Source: Dokdonella koreensis DS-123
Lineage (GTDB): Bacteria; Pseudomonadota; Gammaproteobacteria; Xanthomonadales; Rhodanobacteraceae
Reading direction: 5' to 3'
NCBI RefSeq assembly: GCF_001632775.1
Contig: NZ_CP015249.1
Location: 1,654,686-1,718,685, forward strand
DNA: 64,000 bases
Shown here: piece after piece, positions 36,638-45,385 of the stretch
Layout: the number at the start of each line of letters is the position of its first letter
Position numbering within the stretch: the stretch's first letter is position 1
Made by a program: the position numbers and the translations under genes
Notes under the pieces: model-generated
Told to the model about the DNA's origin: nothing
Databases searched by the model: none
Seen by the model: the letters and a program-made list of their open reading frames with translations, nothing else

Positions 36638-37912
36638 TCAATCGAAGCCGGATGCGAAGACCCCGTCATGGAGCACCATCACGACGACCTGGCCGGCATC
36701 GACGATCCCGTTCTCGTCGCCCGTTTCCGGCCAGCCCACGATGACGTAGTTACCCCACATCGCCATCGAGAACGGCGAGTTCCAGCCGGACGCCGGGCCG
36801 GGAACACGCGCGGTTCCGATGACTTTCCATCCGCCTTCCGGTTGGGGTGTCGCCAGCAGGATCTCCGGTCCGTTCGCACCGACGACCAGGCAGACGAACT
36901 GTTCTTCGAAGAGCGCGAGCGCCAGGCAGCCGTCGACATACGGATAGCCGTTGAGATCGGCCATTGGGTAGCCCCCCGACCAGCTGCCGTCGCTATCGAA
37001 CTGAAACCTGAAACCGATGACCGGGAAATCGATCGCCCCGCTCACGACCAGGGTATCCAGATAGCGCGTGATGATGCCGAAGTCGTACCAGGACGTTGTC
37101 GGAACGGTCAGCGTGCCGGTCGGCGCGAAGTCTTCGTCGCCCCATCGCCGATAGACGCGCGGACCTGCAACCAGCCATTGGTAGCGATACTTGTCCGTGT
37201 AAAGCTCCACGTTGCGCCCGTAGCCAGCGGGCGGCCATACGAGACCAGTAGGGAGTGCGATGGTTTGTTTCAGGACGAGCTGCTGCGGGAAGAAGATCGG
37301 CTCGTAGATCAGCACCTCGGCTCCACCCGATGCGTACCGCGTCACGGCGATGGTCGTATTGGCCAGTGCTACGTCGACGTCCCAGACCGTTCCGATGTCC
37401 GGCAGCGTAGTCTCCATGCCCCAAAGATCCGGCGAAACCGCATCGTAGAATCCGAGTCGCATGCCGCCGGCAGCCGGGAAGGCCGGTTTCGACACGACGG
37501 CGACATAGGCGCTACTGAAAGCTTCTACGGCAATGGCGGCGCCGAATCCCGTTCCGGGCAGCGGCGCCAGCGGCAGCAGCGGCTGCTCCACGGGCTCCCC
37601 GCCCCAGCCCGGCGGCACGTGCAGCCAGACGGCTCCACTTCCCGCCTCGCCGCTGGAGTAGCCCGGACTGCCGATCCACAGCCGTCCGGCGCGGATCTCC
37701 ACGTCCGCGCCGAAGCGCGCGTGACTGGGATCGATGCCATCGCGCTGGACTCCCGTCACGACCTGGGTCGGGACGGAATTCGCGGGATGCGCGCCAGGCG
37801 GTCGCACGATCTGCAGTGGCCAGGCGATCGTCGGCAATGCGCCCTGGGCGCTTTCCGCGAAAACGAGCAACGCCAGAATCAGCGAAGCGGGCCAGCCCGC
37901 TCGAACGTCCAT
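36638..37912 (-). CDS. Secreted FG-GAP-like protein ending in VFASGFD (GFE tag variant)
   Basis: The product has 424 residues from the ATG at 37912 (MDVRAGWPASLILALLVFAESAQG, a good signal peptide); a start 13 codons upstream is possible but breaks the signal. The mature part has loosely repeated G-A-[DS]-[VI]-x-[IV]-x-x-G-x-[IL] blade units (FGADVEIRAGRLWIGSPGYSSGEAGSGAVWL, FGAAIAVEAFSSAYVAV, NYVIVGWPETGDENGIVDAGQVVV), suggesting an FG-GAP or beta-propeller fold. It stops right after VFASGFD. Its base composition looks more AT-rich than the flanking genes, and it lies inside the repeat-bounded block, so horizontal origin is plausible. Confidence 0.75.
   Translation of the reverse strand: MDVRAGWPASLILALLVFAESAQGALPTIAWPLQIVRPPGAHPANSVPTQVVTGVQRDGIDPSHARFGADVEIRAGRLWIGSPGYSSGEAGSGAVWLHVPPGWGGEPVEQPLLPLAPLPGTGFGAAIAVEAFSSAYVAVVSKPAFPAAGGMRLGFYDAVSPDLWGMETTLPDIGTVWDVDVALANTTIAVTRYASGGAEVLIYEPIFFPQQLVLKQTIALPTGLVWPPAGYGRNVELYTDKYRYQWLVAGPRVYRRWGDEDFAPTGTLTVPTTSWYDFGIITRYLDTLVVSGAIDFPVIGFRFQFDSDGSWSGGYPMADLNGYPYVDGCLALALFEEQFVCLVVGANGPEILLATPQPEGGWKVIGTARVPGPASGWNSPFSMAMWGNYVIVGWPETGDENGIVDAGQVVVMVLHDGVFASGFD
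36641..36661 (-). other. GFE tag codons (C-terminal copy 2, variant)
   Basis: These bases encode VFASGFD immediately before the stop: Asp replaces the final Glu and Ser replaces Asp/Asn. Confidence 0.6.
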
Positions 37913-38157
37913 GCGGCAATCGTCGTGCCGCCCGACAGATACCGATGCCATGACACTCCCCGATGGCGTGGGTGCCGACAGCGTACCAGGGTATCGAGCG
38001 GTGTCGGCACCGGCAGCCGCCCCGCCGGGCGGTCAGCGGCCGCTGTCCCGTGACGCGGGTTCATCACCGGCCCCGTCGGCATGCAAGGCGCATGTGCGGG
38101 AACGCAATCGCGCTGGTCCGAACGCAGGGCAGCAGAATCAGCCCGTTGTGTCGCTCA
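37913..38157. other. Gene-free gap, right part of the block
   Basis: Upstream region of the leftward exoprotein gene. It contains its presumed promoter (none close to consensus seen) and a short stretch at about 38074-38100 faintly reminiscent of the tRNA-Cys anticodon arm, too weak to call. Confidence 0.4.
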
Positions 38158-38240
38158 TTCGATTTCGGCCCGGTCTCCACAGGGTCCGACGCTGTCCAAG
38201 GACCTCCCCCAGGCCCGCAGCGATGGGGCCTTCTTGTCGA
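38158..38240 (+). repeat. Direct repeat, right copy: degenerate tRNA-Cys 3' end, trailer and terminator
   Basis: It shows TTCGATTTCGG (T-arm-like), TCTCCACA at the CCA position, then a trailer ending in GCCCGCAGCGATG and a decayed hairpin with GGGGCC then TTCTTG. It parallels 36296-36380. No intact tRNA body precedes it, so it is a remnant, or an attachment-site-like duplication, not a functional tRNA. Confidence 0.7.
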
Positions 38241-38384
38241 TCGATCGGCCAGATGTCCAACGGCGATCCATTGAATCCGAGAGCTCGGTGGCTCGTCCTG
38301 CCTGTACGCCATGTCTGCGATCGGTCCGACCGTTTGGAGTAGCATCGCGGGGCGCCTCGTCGGCCCTGTCTGTGAAGGTATTCC

Positions 38385-39635
38385 TTGAACGCACCTACAC
38401 TTCTGCTCGTGCAGTTGGCGCTGATCCTGGTCGCGTCGCGCACCTGCGGCTTCGTGCTGAAACGCATCGGCCAGCCGCCCGTCATCGGCGAGATGGCGGC
38501 AGGCCTGCTGCTGGGACCGATCGTCTTCGGCGCCTGGCTTCCCGAGGTGCATGCGGTCATCTTCGCCAAGCAGTCCCTGCCTGCGCTGTCGGGCCTGGCG
38601 ACGGTCGGCGTGGCGCTGTTCATGTTCCTGGTCGGCCTGGAGCTGCGGGCGCCGGAAGGGACGCGCTCGCAGGTTCGCTCCGCGGCCCTGGTGGGCGGCC
38701 TCGGCATTGCCGTGCCGCTGCTGCTCGGTCTGGCGATCTCGCCGTTTCTGCACCAGCGGTTTGCGCCCGAGGGCGTGAGCTTCTGGCCGTTCGCTCTCTT
38801 CGTCGCCGCGGCCATGTCGGTGACCGCGTTTCCGGTGTTGGCACGCATTCTGAGGGACCAGAACCTGACACGGTCGCCTCCTGGTCGTCTCGCGCTCAGC
38901 GCCGCGGTCATCGACGATGGCTGTGTCTGGGTTCTGCTGGCGCTCGTCCTGGCGCTCACGCGCGGCGGCACGACCTCGCAGGTGCTGTTCACGGTCGTGG
39001 GAGGCATCGGCCTCGTCGCGGTCGTGTTCCTGGTTCTGAAGCCGTTCTACGCCCGGTTGCTGCGTCACCGGCCCGGCGGCAGCGAGTTGCCGTCCTCCAC
39101 TTTCGCCTGGGTCGTCATCGGCTGCGTGGCCTGCGCGGCAGCGGCCGAGTGGATCGAGCTGCACGCTGTCTTCGGGGCATTCCTGTTCGGCATCAGTCTG
39201 CCGCGCGACGATCGCCTGCTCGATGCACTGACGATGCGCATCGAGCCGGTGGCCGTCGTTTTCCTCATGCCCCTCGTCTTCGCGCTGGCCGGTCAGAACA
39301 CGACCGCCAGCGCCTTCGCCGGCGCCGGCCTGGGTGCGCTGGCGGTCGTGCTGGCGGTGGCCATCATCGGCAAGATCGCCGGGTGTGCGGCCGGCGCGCG
39401 CCTGAGCGGCCACGGCTGGCGCGACAGCCTGGCGGTGGGGGCGCTGATGAATGCCCGCGGCCTGATGGAGCTGATCGTCATCAAGATCGGCTTCGAGGCC
39501 GGTGTCATCGGGCCGGAGCTCTTCACGATGCTCTTCGTGATGACCCTGGTGACCACGTTCATGGCATCGCCGCTGGTCGGCGCGTTCCATCGGCGCAAGG
39601 CCGAACTGCCCGCCGGGCGGGGAACGGCGATCTAG
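38385..39635 (+). CDS. Monovalent cation/proton antiporter, CPA2 (Kef-type)
   Basis: The product has 416 residues with about twelve predicted membrane helices. Family motifs: GQPPVIGEMAAGLLLGP (helix 2), FMFLVGLELRAPEG, MSVTAFPVLARIL, the AVIDDG acidic pair of the transport site, HAVFGAFLFGISLPRD, and MNARGLMELIVIKIGFEAGVI. It lacks the C-terminal RCK/TrkA_N domain of KefB/C, as in short CPA2 members. The start is TTG at 38385 (reads MNAPTLLLVQ); no better ATG exists. The ion specificity (Na or K) is unknown. It lies just past the right tRNA-Cys-like repeat. Confidence 0.88.
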   Translation: MNAPTLLLVQLALILVASRTCGFVLKRIGQPPVIGEMAAGLLLGPIVFGAWLPEVHAVIFAKQSLPALSGLATVGVALFMFLVGLELRAPEGTRSQVRSAALVGGLGIAVPLLLGLAISPFLHQRFAPEGVSFWPFALFVAAAMSVTAFPVLARILRDQNLTRSPPGRLALSAAVIDDGCVWVLLALVLALTRGGTTSQVLFTVVGGIGLVAVVFLVLKPFYARLLRHRPGGSELPSSTFAWVVIGCVACAAAAEWIELHAVFGAFLFGISLPRDDRLLDALTMRIEPVAVVFLMPLVFALAGQNTTASAFAGAGLGALAVVLAVAIIGKIAGCAAGARLSGHGWRDSLAVGALMNARGLMELIVIKIGFEAGVIGPELFTMLFVMTLVTTFMASPLVGAFHRRKAELPAGRGTAI

Positions 39636-39919
39636 CCAGGCGCGCGATCGCGCCAGCCCCTCGCCGGCAAGGTGACGGCGGGTCGCCGAGACGTTCCATC
39701 CAGGGACATCGACGGCAGGTGCGTCGCGGCCGGAGGCGTCCAAGGCAGCGCGGGCCGGCAAACGCAGCGCTGGTCCGGGGGGGCGGTGAATGGCCGGCAT
39801 CGCGCACTGAAGCGGCGAGAAACGCGCTGCGCGCAGCGGCCGGAATCTCAGACGCGATTCACTCGCCCGGCGTTGATATCGCGTGGCCGACGCTCTTGTC
39901 GGTGCATCGGAGACAGAAC

Positions 39920-40132
39920 ATGGGCAGCAACCACCCGACCGCCGGCCAGAAGTCCGGTGGCCAAAAGCAGCCGGCCCGGGAGCCACAGCGCCAAGGCGGC
40001 CCGGTCGACCACGGTCGTGATCCGCAGCGCCATGCCGGCGGCAAGGACGACCCGAACCGCGAACCGCAGCGCCAGCGCGGCGCCGACGATCCGGACGGCG
40101 ATCGTCTGCGGCGCGGTGCGAAGAACCGGTAG
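39920..40132 (+). CDS. Small, highly charged, probably disordered protein
   Basis: The product has 70 residues, rich in Gln, Arg, Asp, Gly, Pro and Lys with almost no hydrophobic residues (MGSNHPTAGQKSGGQKQPAREP...RLRRGAKNR). A short unit recurs: AREPQRQGG near residue 19 and NREPQRQRG near residue 48, with DPQRHAGG between them. GGAG at 39909-39912 precedes the ATG by 7 bases. The composition recalls small stress-associated or hydrophilin-like proteins, but no family was recognised. Confidence rests on the ribosome site and non-random composition. Confidence 0.55.
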   Translation: MGSNHPTAGQKSGGQKQPAREPQRQGGPVDHGRDPQRHAGGKDDPNREPQRQRGADDPDGDRLRRGAKNR

Positions 40133-40326
40133 CCAGGTCGAACGCGTCTGTGCGGATGAAGGCGTCTGCGCGGATGCGTTCGTACCGTTTCGATTCTGAA
40201 CGCTGGAGGAAGCCTGTGCGCCTTCCGCGACGAGGGCGCACGACTCCGGCCGCTTCGCGGTCCGTGACGGCGCGTCGAGGACCGTAACGCGCAGGGCGGC
40301 GGTTGCGCCGGAGATACGCGCAATTC

Positions 40327-41151
40327 ATGCGGGCCGCGACAGACTCGGTGCGGATGGACATCGAGCGCCTCCAGCCGCCAGTGCAGCCGGAGCCGGTGGT
40401 CGAGCTGCCGGCATCGCTGCGCATCCTGACGATCAACATGCACAAGGGGTTCGGTTTCCTCAACCGCGGCTTCGTGCTGCACGAGCTGCGCGAGGCGGTA
40501 CGGGCCAGCGGCGCCGACGTGGTGTTCCTCCAGGAAGTCCTCGGCGCCCATCGCCGTCATGCCAGCCGCTACGCGAACTGGCCGGACCAGCCGCAGTACG
40601 AGTTCCTCGCCGACAGCATGTGGCCGCAGTTCGCCTACGGCCGCAATGCCGTGTATCCGCAGGGCGACCACGGCAATGCACTGTTGTCGAAGTATCCGAT
40701 CCTGCAGCACGGCAACATCGACGTGTCGGTGGGGCGGCACGAGCGCCGCGGCCTGCTGCATTGCGCGTTGACGCTGCCCGGCGCGGGCATTGTCGTGCAC
40801 GCGATCTGCGTCCATCTGGGCCTGCGCGAGCGCCAGCGCCGTTCGCAGATCGGCAGCCTGATCGACTACGTGGCCACGTCGGTTCCACTCGACGCGCCGG
40901 TGATCGTGGCCGGCGACTTCAACGACTGGCGCGGTCGCATCGGCGACACGCTCGACGAGGTCGGCTTGCGCGAGGTGTTCGCCGCGCGCGAACGGTCGCC
41001 GGCCCGCACCTTTCCGGCGCGCTGGCCGCTGCTGCGGCTGGACCGCATCTACGTGCGCGGCCTGCACATCGAGGAAGCGGCGGTACTCGACACCCGGCCC
41101 TGGTCGCACCTGTCCGACCATGTGCCGCTGGTCGCGCAGGTGCGCCTGTGA
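40327..41151 (+). CDS. Endonuclease/exonuclease/phosphatase family protein (YbhP-like)
   Basis: The product has 274 residues. EEP fold motifs: LRILTINMHKGFG (Asn/His site), ADVVFLQEV (metal Glu), HGNALLSKYPI, VVHAICVHLGL, VIVAGDFNDWRG (Asp/Asn) and SDHVPLVAQV (catalytic Asp-His). ATG 40327 was preferred to a TTG 8 codons upstream and an ATG 9 codons downstream because of GGAG at 40310. It overlaps the next gene by GTGA. The gene order YbhP-ClsB-YbhN matches the E. coli operon, suggesting a role in phospholipid metabolism; the enzymatic substrate is unknown. Confidence 0.88.
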   Translation: MRAATDSVRMDIERLQPPVQPEPVVELPASLRILTINMHKGFGFLNRGFVLHELREAVRASGADVVFLQEVLGAHRRHASRYANWPDQPQYEFLADSMWPQFAYGRNAVYPQGDHGNALLSKYPILQHGNIDVSVGRHERRGLLHCALTLPGAGIVVHAICVHLGLRERQRRSQIGSLIDYVATSVPLDAPVIVAGDFNDWRGRIGDTLDEVGLREVFAARERSPARTFPARWPLLRLDRIYVRGLHIEEAAVLDTRPWSHLSDHVPLVAQVRL

Positions 41152-42467
41152 GGACGGCATGGCACGAGGGCAACCGCGTACGCCTGCTGGAGAACGGCGA
41201 GGCGTTCTTCCCGCGCGTGTTCGAGGCGATCCGCGCGGCGAAGCACGAGGTCCTGGTCGAGACCTTCATCCTGTTCGAGGACGCGGTGGGCGAGGGCCTG
41301 CGCGATGCGCTGGCGCAGGCCGGCCGTGCCGGCGTCGCGGTCGACCTGACCGTCGACGGCTACGGCTCGCCGCAGTTCTCGCCGGCGTTCCTGGCGGTCC
41401 TGCGCGAAGCGGGCGTGCGGATGCGGGTGTTCGATCCACGGCGGCCGCTGCTCGGCCTGCGGACCAACCTGTTCCGGCGCCTGCACCGCAAGATCGTCGT
41501 CGTCGACGGCGAGCGCGCGTTCGTCGGCGGCATCAATTTCTCGGCCGACCACCTGGCCGATTTCGGTCCCCAGGCCAAGCAGGACTACTCGATCGAGATC
41601 GAGGGGCCGGCGGTGGCGGACATCCGCCGCGCCGGCCGCGCGCTGATCGATGCCGCGCCACGCCGCTGGCGCCGGTCCGCACCGATGCCGGGCCGGCGCC
41701 CGCCGGATCCCGCGCCGGTGGCGCGCGGTCCGGCCCGCGTCGCCTTCGTCACGCGCGACAACACGGAGCATACCGACGACATCGAGCACCACTACCGTCT
41801 CGCGATCCGCGCGGCGCGCCGGCGCATCGTCATCGCCAATGCCTACTTCCTGCCCGGCTACCGGCTGCTCAAGGCCCTGCGTGACGCCGCGCGGCGCGGC
41901 GTGGACGTGCTGCTGATCCTGCAGGGGCATCCGGACATGCCGATGGTGACCGCGGCGACGCGGTCGCTGTACCGCTACCTGATACCGGCCGGTGTGCGCA
42001 TCGTCGAGTACTGCCGGCGTCCGTTCCACGGCAAGGTCGCGCTGGTCGACGACGGCTGGGCGACGGTGGGATCGAGCAACCTCGACCCGCTCAGCCTGTG
42101 GATGAACCTCGAGGCCAACGTGCTGGTGCACGACACGGCATTCACAGCCGGGCTGCATGCGCACCTGGAGCGGCTCGCGCGCGAGGAGTGCACGCCGGTG
42201 GATGCCGCCGGCTGGCTGCAGGGCGGGGTGCTCAGGCCGGTGTTCGGGGTCGTGCTGTTCCACCTGCTGCGGCATTTCCCCCGCCTGGCCGGGCTGCTGC
42301 CGGCGCATGCGCCACGGATCAGCGAAGTGCGTGCGGCGGTTCCGGACGATATGCCGGCGGGCACGCCGGTGCCGGTGTTCGACGTGACCGCCGATGCGGC
42401 CGCGCCGGCGGAGCCCGCACGACCGGAAACCCGCGAGCTCGCCGGCGGGAAGCGCCGCCGTGCCTAG
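41148..42467 (+). CDS. clsB: Cardiolipin synthase B-like phospholipase D family protein
   Basis: The product has 439 residues from a GTG start overlapping the upstream stop. Two HKD motifs: HRKIVVVDGERAFVGGIN (about 107) and HGKVALVDDGWATVGSSN (about 290), the pair needed for phosphatidyl transfer. The N-terminal VRLLENGEAFFPRVFEAIRAAKHEVLVETFIL is typical of ClsB. The family makes cardiolipin from PG, and E. coli ClsB also makes PG in some conditions. A disordered Ala/Pro tail (about 400-439) ends the protein. It overlaps the next gene by 8 bases. Confidence 0.92.
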   Translation: MRTAWHEGNRVRLLENGEAFFPRVFEAIRAAKHEVLVETFILFEDAVGEGLRDALAQAGRAGVAVDLTVDGYGSPQFSPAFLAVLREAGVRMRVFDPRRPLLGLRTNLFRRLHRKIVVVDGERAFVGGINFSADHLADFGPQAKQDYSIEIEGPAVADIRRAGRALIDAAPRRWRRSAPMPGRRPPDPAPVARGPARVAFVTRDNTEHTDDIEHHYRLAIRAARRRIVIANAYFLPGYRLLKALRDAARRGVDVLLILQGHPDMPMVTAATRSLYRYLIPAGVRIVEYCRRPFHGKVALVDDGWATVGSSNLDPLSLWMNLEANVLVHDTAFTAGLHAHLERLAREECTPVDAAGWLQGGVLRPVFGVVLFHLLRHFPRLAGLLPAHAPRISEVRAAVPDDMPAGTPVPVFDVTADAAAPAEPARPETRELAGGKRRRA

Positions 42468-43434
42468 ACCGACCGTCGCGCGCCGTTGGCTACTGCGCGC
42501 CGTGGTGGCGGTGTTCTACGTGGCGGTCGTCGCCATGCTGGTCGCGATCGGCTGCGAGCTGGACTGGCCGGCGGCTGCCGCTGCGCTCGACGCGCTGCCG
42601 CTACGCGCGGTCCTGACCGCCGCCGCCTGCAGTGCAGTGTGCTACGCGCTCTATGCCGGCTACGAGCTGCTCGCGGCGCGGCAGGTGGGCGTCGCGCTTC
42701 CGAGAGGGCAGGTTGCCGCGATCGGCTTCGCCAGCTATGCCTGCAATCTCAGCCTCGGCGCGATGCTGGGGGCGCTCGGCCTGCGGCTGCGGCTCTATAC
42801 CTCGCGCGGCATCCCGGCCGGGGCCGGCGTGCGGCTGGTCGCCTTCAACCTGCTGACGAACTGGTCGGGCTACCTGCTGGTGCTGGGCGCCGCGCTGCTG
42901 TTGATGCGCACGGAGCCGCCGCCGGCCTGGCGCGTCGGTGCGCCGGTCCTGCAGGTGCTCGGCGGGGTGCTGGTCGTGCTCGCGGCCGGCTATGCCTACG
43001 CCTGTGCCCGCGCACGGCGCCGGCGCTGGCGGCTGCGTGGCCTGGCGGTCGAGCTGCCGACATTGCGCACGGCACTGCGCCAGTTCGCGCTTTCCGTGCC
43101 GGCCTGGCTGGCCAGCGCCGCCTCGCTGCATGCCCTGCTGCCGGCGGCGGATTTCGACCTGCTGCTGGTCTCGCTGCTCGGCTCGGCGGTCATCGGCCTG
43201 GTGGTGCGCGTGCCGGCCGGCCTGGGCGTGATCGAGGCCGTGTTCCTTGGTGCGCTGGGCGGCGCGCTCGGCGAAGGGCCGGTGCTGGCGTCGCTGCTGG
43301 CCTATCGCTGCGTGCACTACCTCGGCCCGCTGGTGCTGGGGTTGCTCACCTTCGTGCTGCTGGACCTGGCCGCACGCCGGGCGGCCGGCAGTGGGCGCCC
43401 GGCTGGCCCGATGCGGGTCCGGAAGGCCGCCTGA
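42460..43434 (+). CDS. ybhN: YbhN/UPF0104 family membrane protein (LPG synthase TM-like)
   Basis: The product has 324 residues from a GTG start inside the clsB end. About eight membrane helices, with LGAMLGALGLRLRLYTSRGI, FNLLTNWSGYLLVLGAALLL and VRVPAGLGVIEAVFLGALGG as the UPF0104 landmarks. The family resembles the flippase half of MprF and is thought to move lipids. It ends the ybhP-clsB-ybhN operon. Confidence 0.87.
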   Translation: MPRPTVARRWLLRAVVAVFYVAVVAMLVAIGCELDWPAAAAALDALPLRAVLTAAACSAVCYALYAGYELLAARQVGVALPRGQVAAIGFASYACNLSLGAMLGALGLRLRLYTSRGIPAGAGVRLVAFNLLTNWSGYLLVLGAALLLMRTEPPPAWRVGAPVLQVLGGVLVVLAAGYAYACARARRRRWRLRGLAVELPTLRTALRQFALSVPAWLASAASLHALLPAADFDLLLVSLLGSAVIGLVVRVPAGLGVIEAVFLGALGGALGEGPVLASLLAYRCVHYLGPLVLGLLTFVLLDLAARRAAGSGRPAGPMRVRKAA

Positions 43435-43478
43435 GCGGCGATCGGCCGGGTCGCCACTCGCGCGGTACACATCGGCAC

Positions 43479-43494
43479 AAAAGTCCACACTTTT
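43479..43494. repeat. AT-rich inverted repeat after ybhN
   Basis: AAAAGT at 43479-43484 and ACTTTT at 43489-43494 are separated by CCAC. It stands out in the GC-rich context. It could be a weak bidirectional terminator for the ybhN operon or an operator for the small gene downstream. Confidence 0.4.
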
Positions 43495-43566
43495 CGGCAG
43501 GTCTGCGCACGACGCGCCGATGCTGGTCCAGGACAATGTGAGGATACGTGAGCATGCGGGGGTGTC

Positions 43567-43866
43567 ATGCGCAGGATCCTGGTGGCGGAGCGGTCCGACG
43601 GGCAATGGGGCTTCGATCGCGAGGGGGCGGTGGTCCTGGCCGCCTCGCCGCTGCTGGCCGCGATCGAGGCACGGCGCTACGGGGACGCGCTGGAAGGACG
43701 CACGCCCGGCTACCTGATCCGGCTCGACCCGGGCGGTGAGGGCGACGCGTTGATCACGCTGCACTCGCGCATCTTCGGGGACGCGGCCACGGCCTCGCCG
43801 GACGCGCCGGGTACGGCCGCGGTCGAGCCCCCGGGGCGGGTGATGGAAACGGCGGCGGAACCGTAG
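43567..43866 (+). CDS. Hypothetical protein, 99 residues
   Basis: A small soluble protein (MRRILVAERSDGQWGFDREGAVVLAASPLL...) with codon usage like its neighbours. The first 70 residues look folded (alternating strands and one helix, LLAAIEARRYGDAL); the tail is Ala/Pro-rich and disordered. There is no signal peptide, membrane helix or known motif. A GGGGG tract lies 5 bases before the ATG. It stands alone between ybhN and gltX. Confidence 0.5.
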   Translation: MRRILVAERSDGQWGFDREGAVVLAASPLLAAIEARRYGDALEGRTPGYLIRLDPGGEGDALITLHSRIFGDAATASPDAPGTAAVEPPGRVMETAAEP

Positions 43867-43953
43867 CCGTCCGGCACGGCACGTGTCCCGGGCGAGCGGC
43901 GCCGACGGCGCTTGGGTAAACTTTCCGCCCGTTTCCGTTCCCGACGCTGTCCA

Positions 43954-45360
43954 ATGACCGTACGCACGCGCTTCGCCCCGAGTCCCACCGGCTATCTGCA
44001 CATCGGCGGGGCGCGCACCGCGCTGTACTGCTGGCTGGAAGCGCGCCATCGCGGCGGCCAGTTCGTACTGCGCGTGGAGGACACCGACCGGGAGCGCTCC
44101 ACGGACGCGGCGGTGCAGGCGATCCTCGACGGCATGAGCTGGCTCGGCCTGGATCACGACGAGGGGCCGTACTACCAGACCCTGCGCATGGACCGCTACC
44201 GCCAGGTGGCCGACGACCTGGTCCGCGCCGGCAAGGCCTACTACGCCTACGAGAGCAAGGACGAGATCGAGGCGATGCGCAACGCGGCCCTGGCCAGCGG
44301 CGCCAAGCCCCGCTACAACGGCCATTACCGCGACCTCGACGCGCCCTACCGCGACGATCCCAACCGAGTGATCCGCTTCAAGAGCCCGACCTCCGGCAGC
44401 GTCGTGTTCGAGGACAAGGTCAAGGGCCGGATCGAGTGGAGCAACGAGGAACTGGACGACCTGGTGATCCTGCGCTCGGACGGTTTCCCGACCTACAACT
44501 TCGCCGTCGTCGTCGACGACATCGACATGCGCATCACGGAGGTGATCCGCGGCGACGACCACGTCAACAACACGCCGCGCCAGATCAACATCTACCGTGC
44601 GCTCGAAGCCGAGGCGCCGATATTCGCGCACCTGCCGATGATCCTCGGCGCGGACGGCCAGAAGCTCAGCAAGCGCCACGGCGCGGTCAGCGTCATGCAG
44701 TACCGCGACGACGGCTTCCTGCCGCATGCGCTGCTGAACTACCTGGTGCGCCTGGGCTGGTCGCACGGCGACCAGGAGATCTTCTCGCGCGAACAGATGG
44801 TGGAGCTGTTCGACGTGGCCGACGTCAACCACTCGGCGGCGCGCTTCGACACCGAGAAGCTGGCCTGGCTGAACCAGCAGTACCTCAAGAACGACGATCC
44901 GCTGGAGCTGGTGTCGCATTTCGTCTGGCACCTGCGCGCCGCCGGCATCGATCCGGAATCGGGTCCGGAGCCGGCCGACGTCATCGTCGCCCTGCGCGAG
45001 CGCGCGCAGACGCTCAAGGAAATGGCCGAGAAGGCCCGCGTCTGGTACGCACCGCTGGCGGACTACGACGAAACCGCCGTGGCCAAGCACCTCAGGACCG
45101 CCACCGCGCTGCCGGCGCTGACCGCCGTGCACGCGCGCATCCACGCGCTGGCCGAGTGGTCGGTCGAGGCGGTGCACGGCGCGATCCAGGATGCGGCGAC
45201 CGCGATCGGCGAAGGCATGGGCAAAGTGGCGCAGCCGCTGCGCGTGGCGATCACCGGCACCCAGGTGTCGCCGTCGATCGACCAGACCGTGTTCCTCGCC
45301 GGCCGCGACGAGGCGCTGCGCCGCATCGACGCGGCGATCGCCAAGGCGCGGGCCGGCTGA
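43954..45360 (+). CDS. gltX: Glutamyl-tRNA synthetase
   Basis: The product has 468 residues. The class I HIGH motif is in [20 protein letters not shown], the KMSKS equivalent in KLSKRHG (about 240), and the zinc-free insert resembles non-E. coli Glu[28 protein letters not shown] is family-typical. The C-terminal anticodon-binding domain ends in [22 protein letters not shown]. It charges tRNA-Glu. The ATG at 43954 starts exactly at the conserved [13 protein letters not shown]. Confidence 0.97.
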   Translation: MTVRTRFAPSPTGYLHIGGARTALYCWLEARHRGGQFVLRVEDTDRERSTDAAVQAILDGMSWLGLDHDEGPYYQTLRMDRYRQVADDLVRAGKAYYAYESKDEIEAMRNAALASGAKPRYNGHYRDLDAPYRDDPNRVIRFKSPTSGSVVFEDKVKGRIEWSNEELDDLVILRSDGFPTYNFAVVVDDIDMRITEVIRGDDHVNNTPRQINIYRALEAEAPIFAHLPMILGADGQKLSKRHGAVSVMQYRDDGFLPHALLNYLVRLGWSHGDQEIFSREQMVELFDVADVNHSAARFDTEKLAWLNQQYLKNDDPLELVSHFVWHLRAAGIDPESGPEPADVIVALRERAQTLKEMAEKARVWYAPLADYDETAVAKHLRTATALPALTAVHARIHALAEWSVEAVHGAIQDAATAIGEGMGKVAQPLRVAITGTQVSPSIDQTVFLAGRDEALRRIDAAIAKARAG

Positions 45361-45385
45361 AAAGCCCGTCGCATGCGCTGATCCC

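Noticed and set aside
38074-38160. Possible intact second tRNA before the right repeat
   Set aside because: Only the T-arm-like and CCA-like end aligns. No acceptor pairing or anticodon arm could be drawn, so it was called a remnant.
38064-40463. Leftward open frame of 799 codons opposite the antiporter
   Set aside because: Gln/Arg/His-rich with no recognised domain, crosses gene boundaries and gaps; the antiporter on the other strand has full family motifs.
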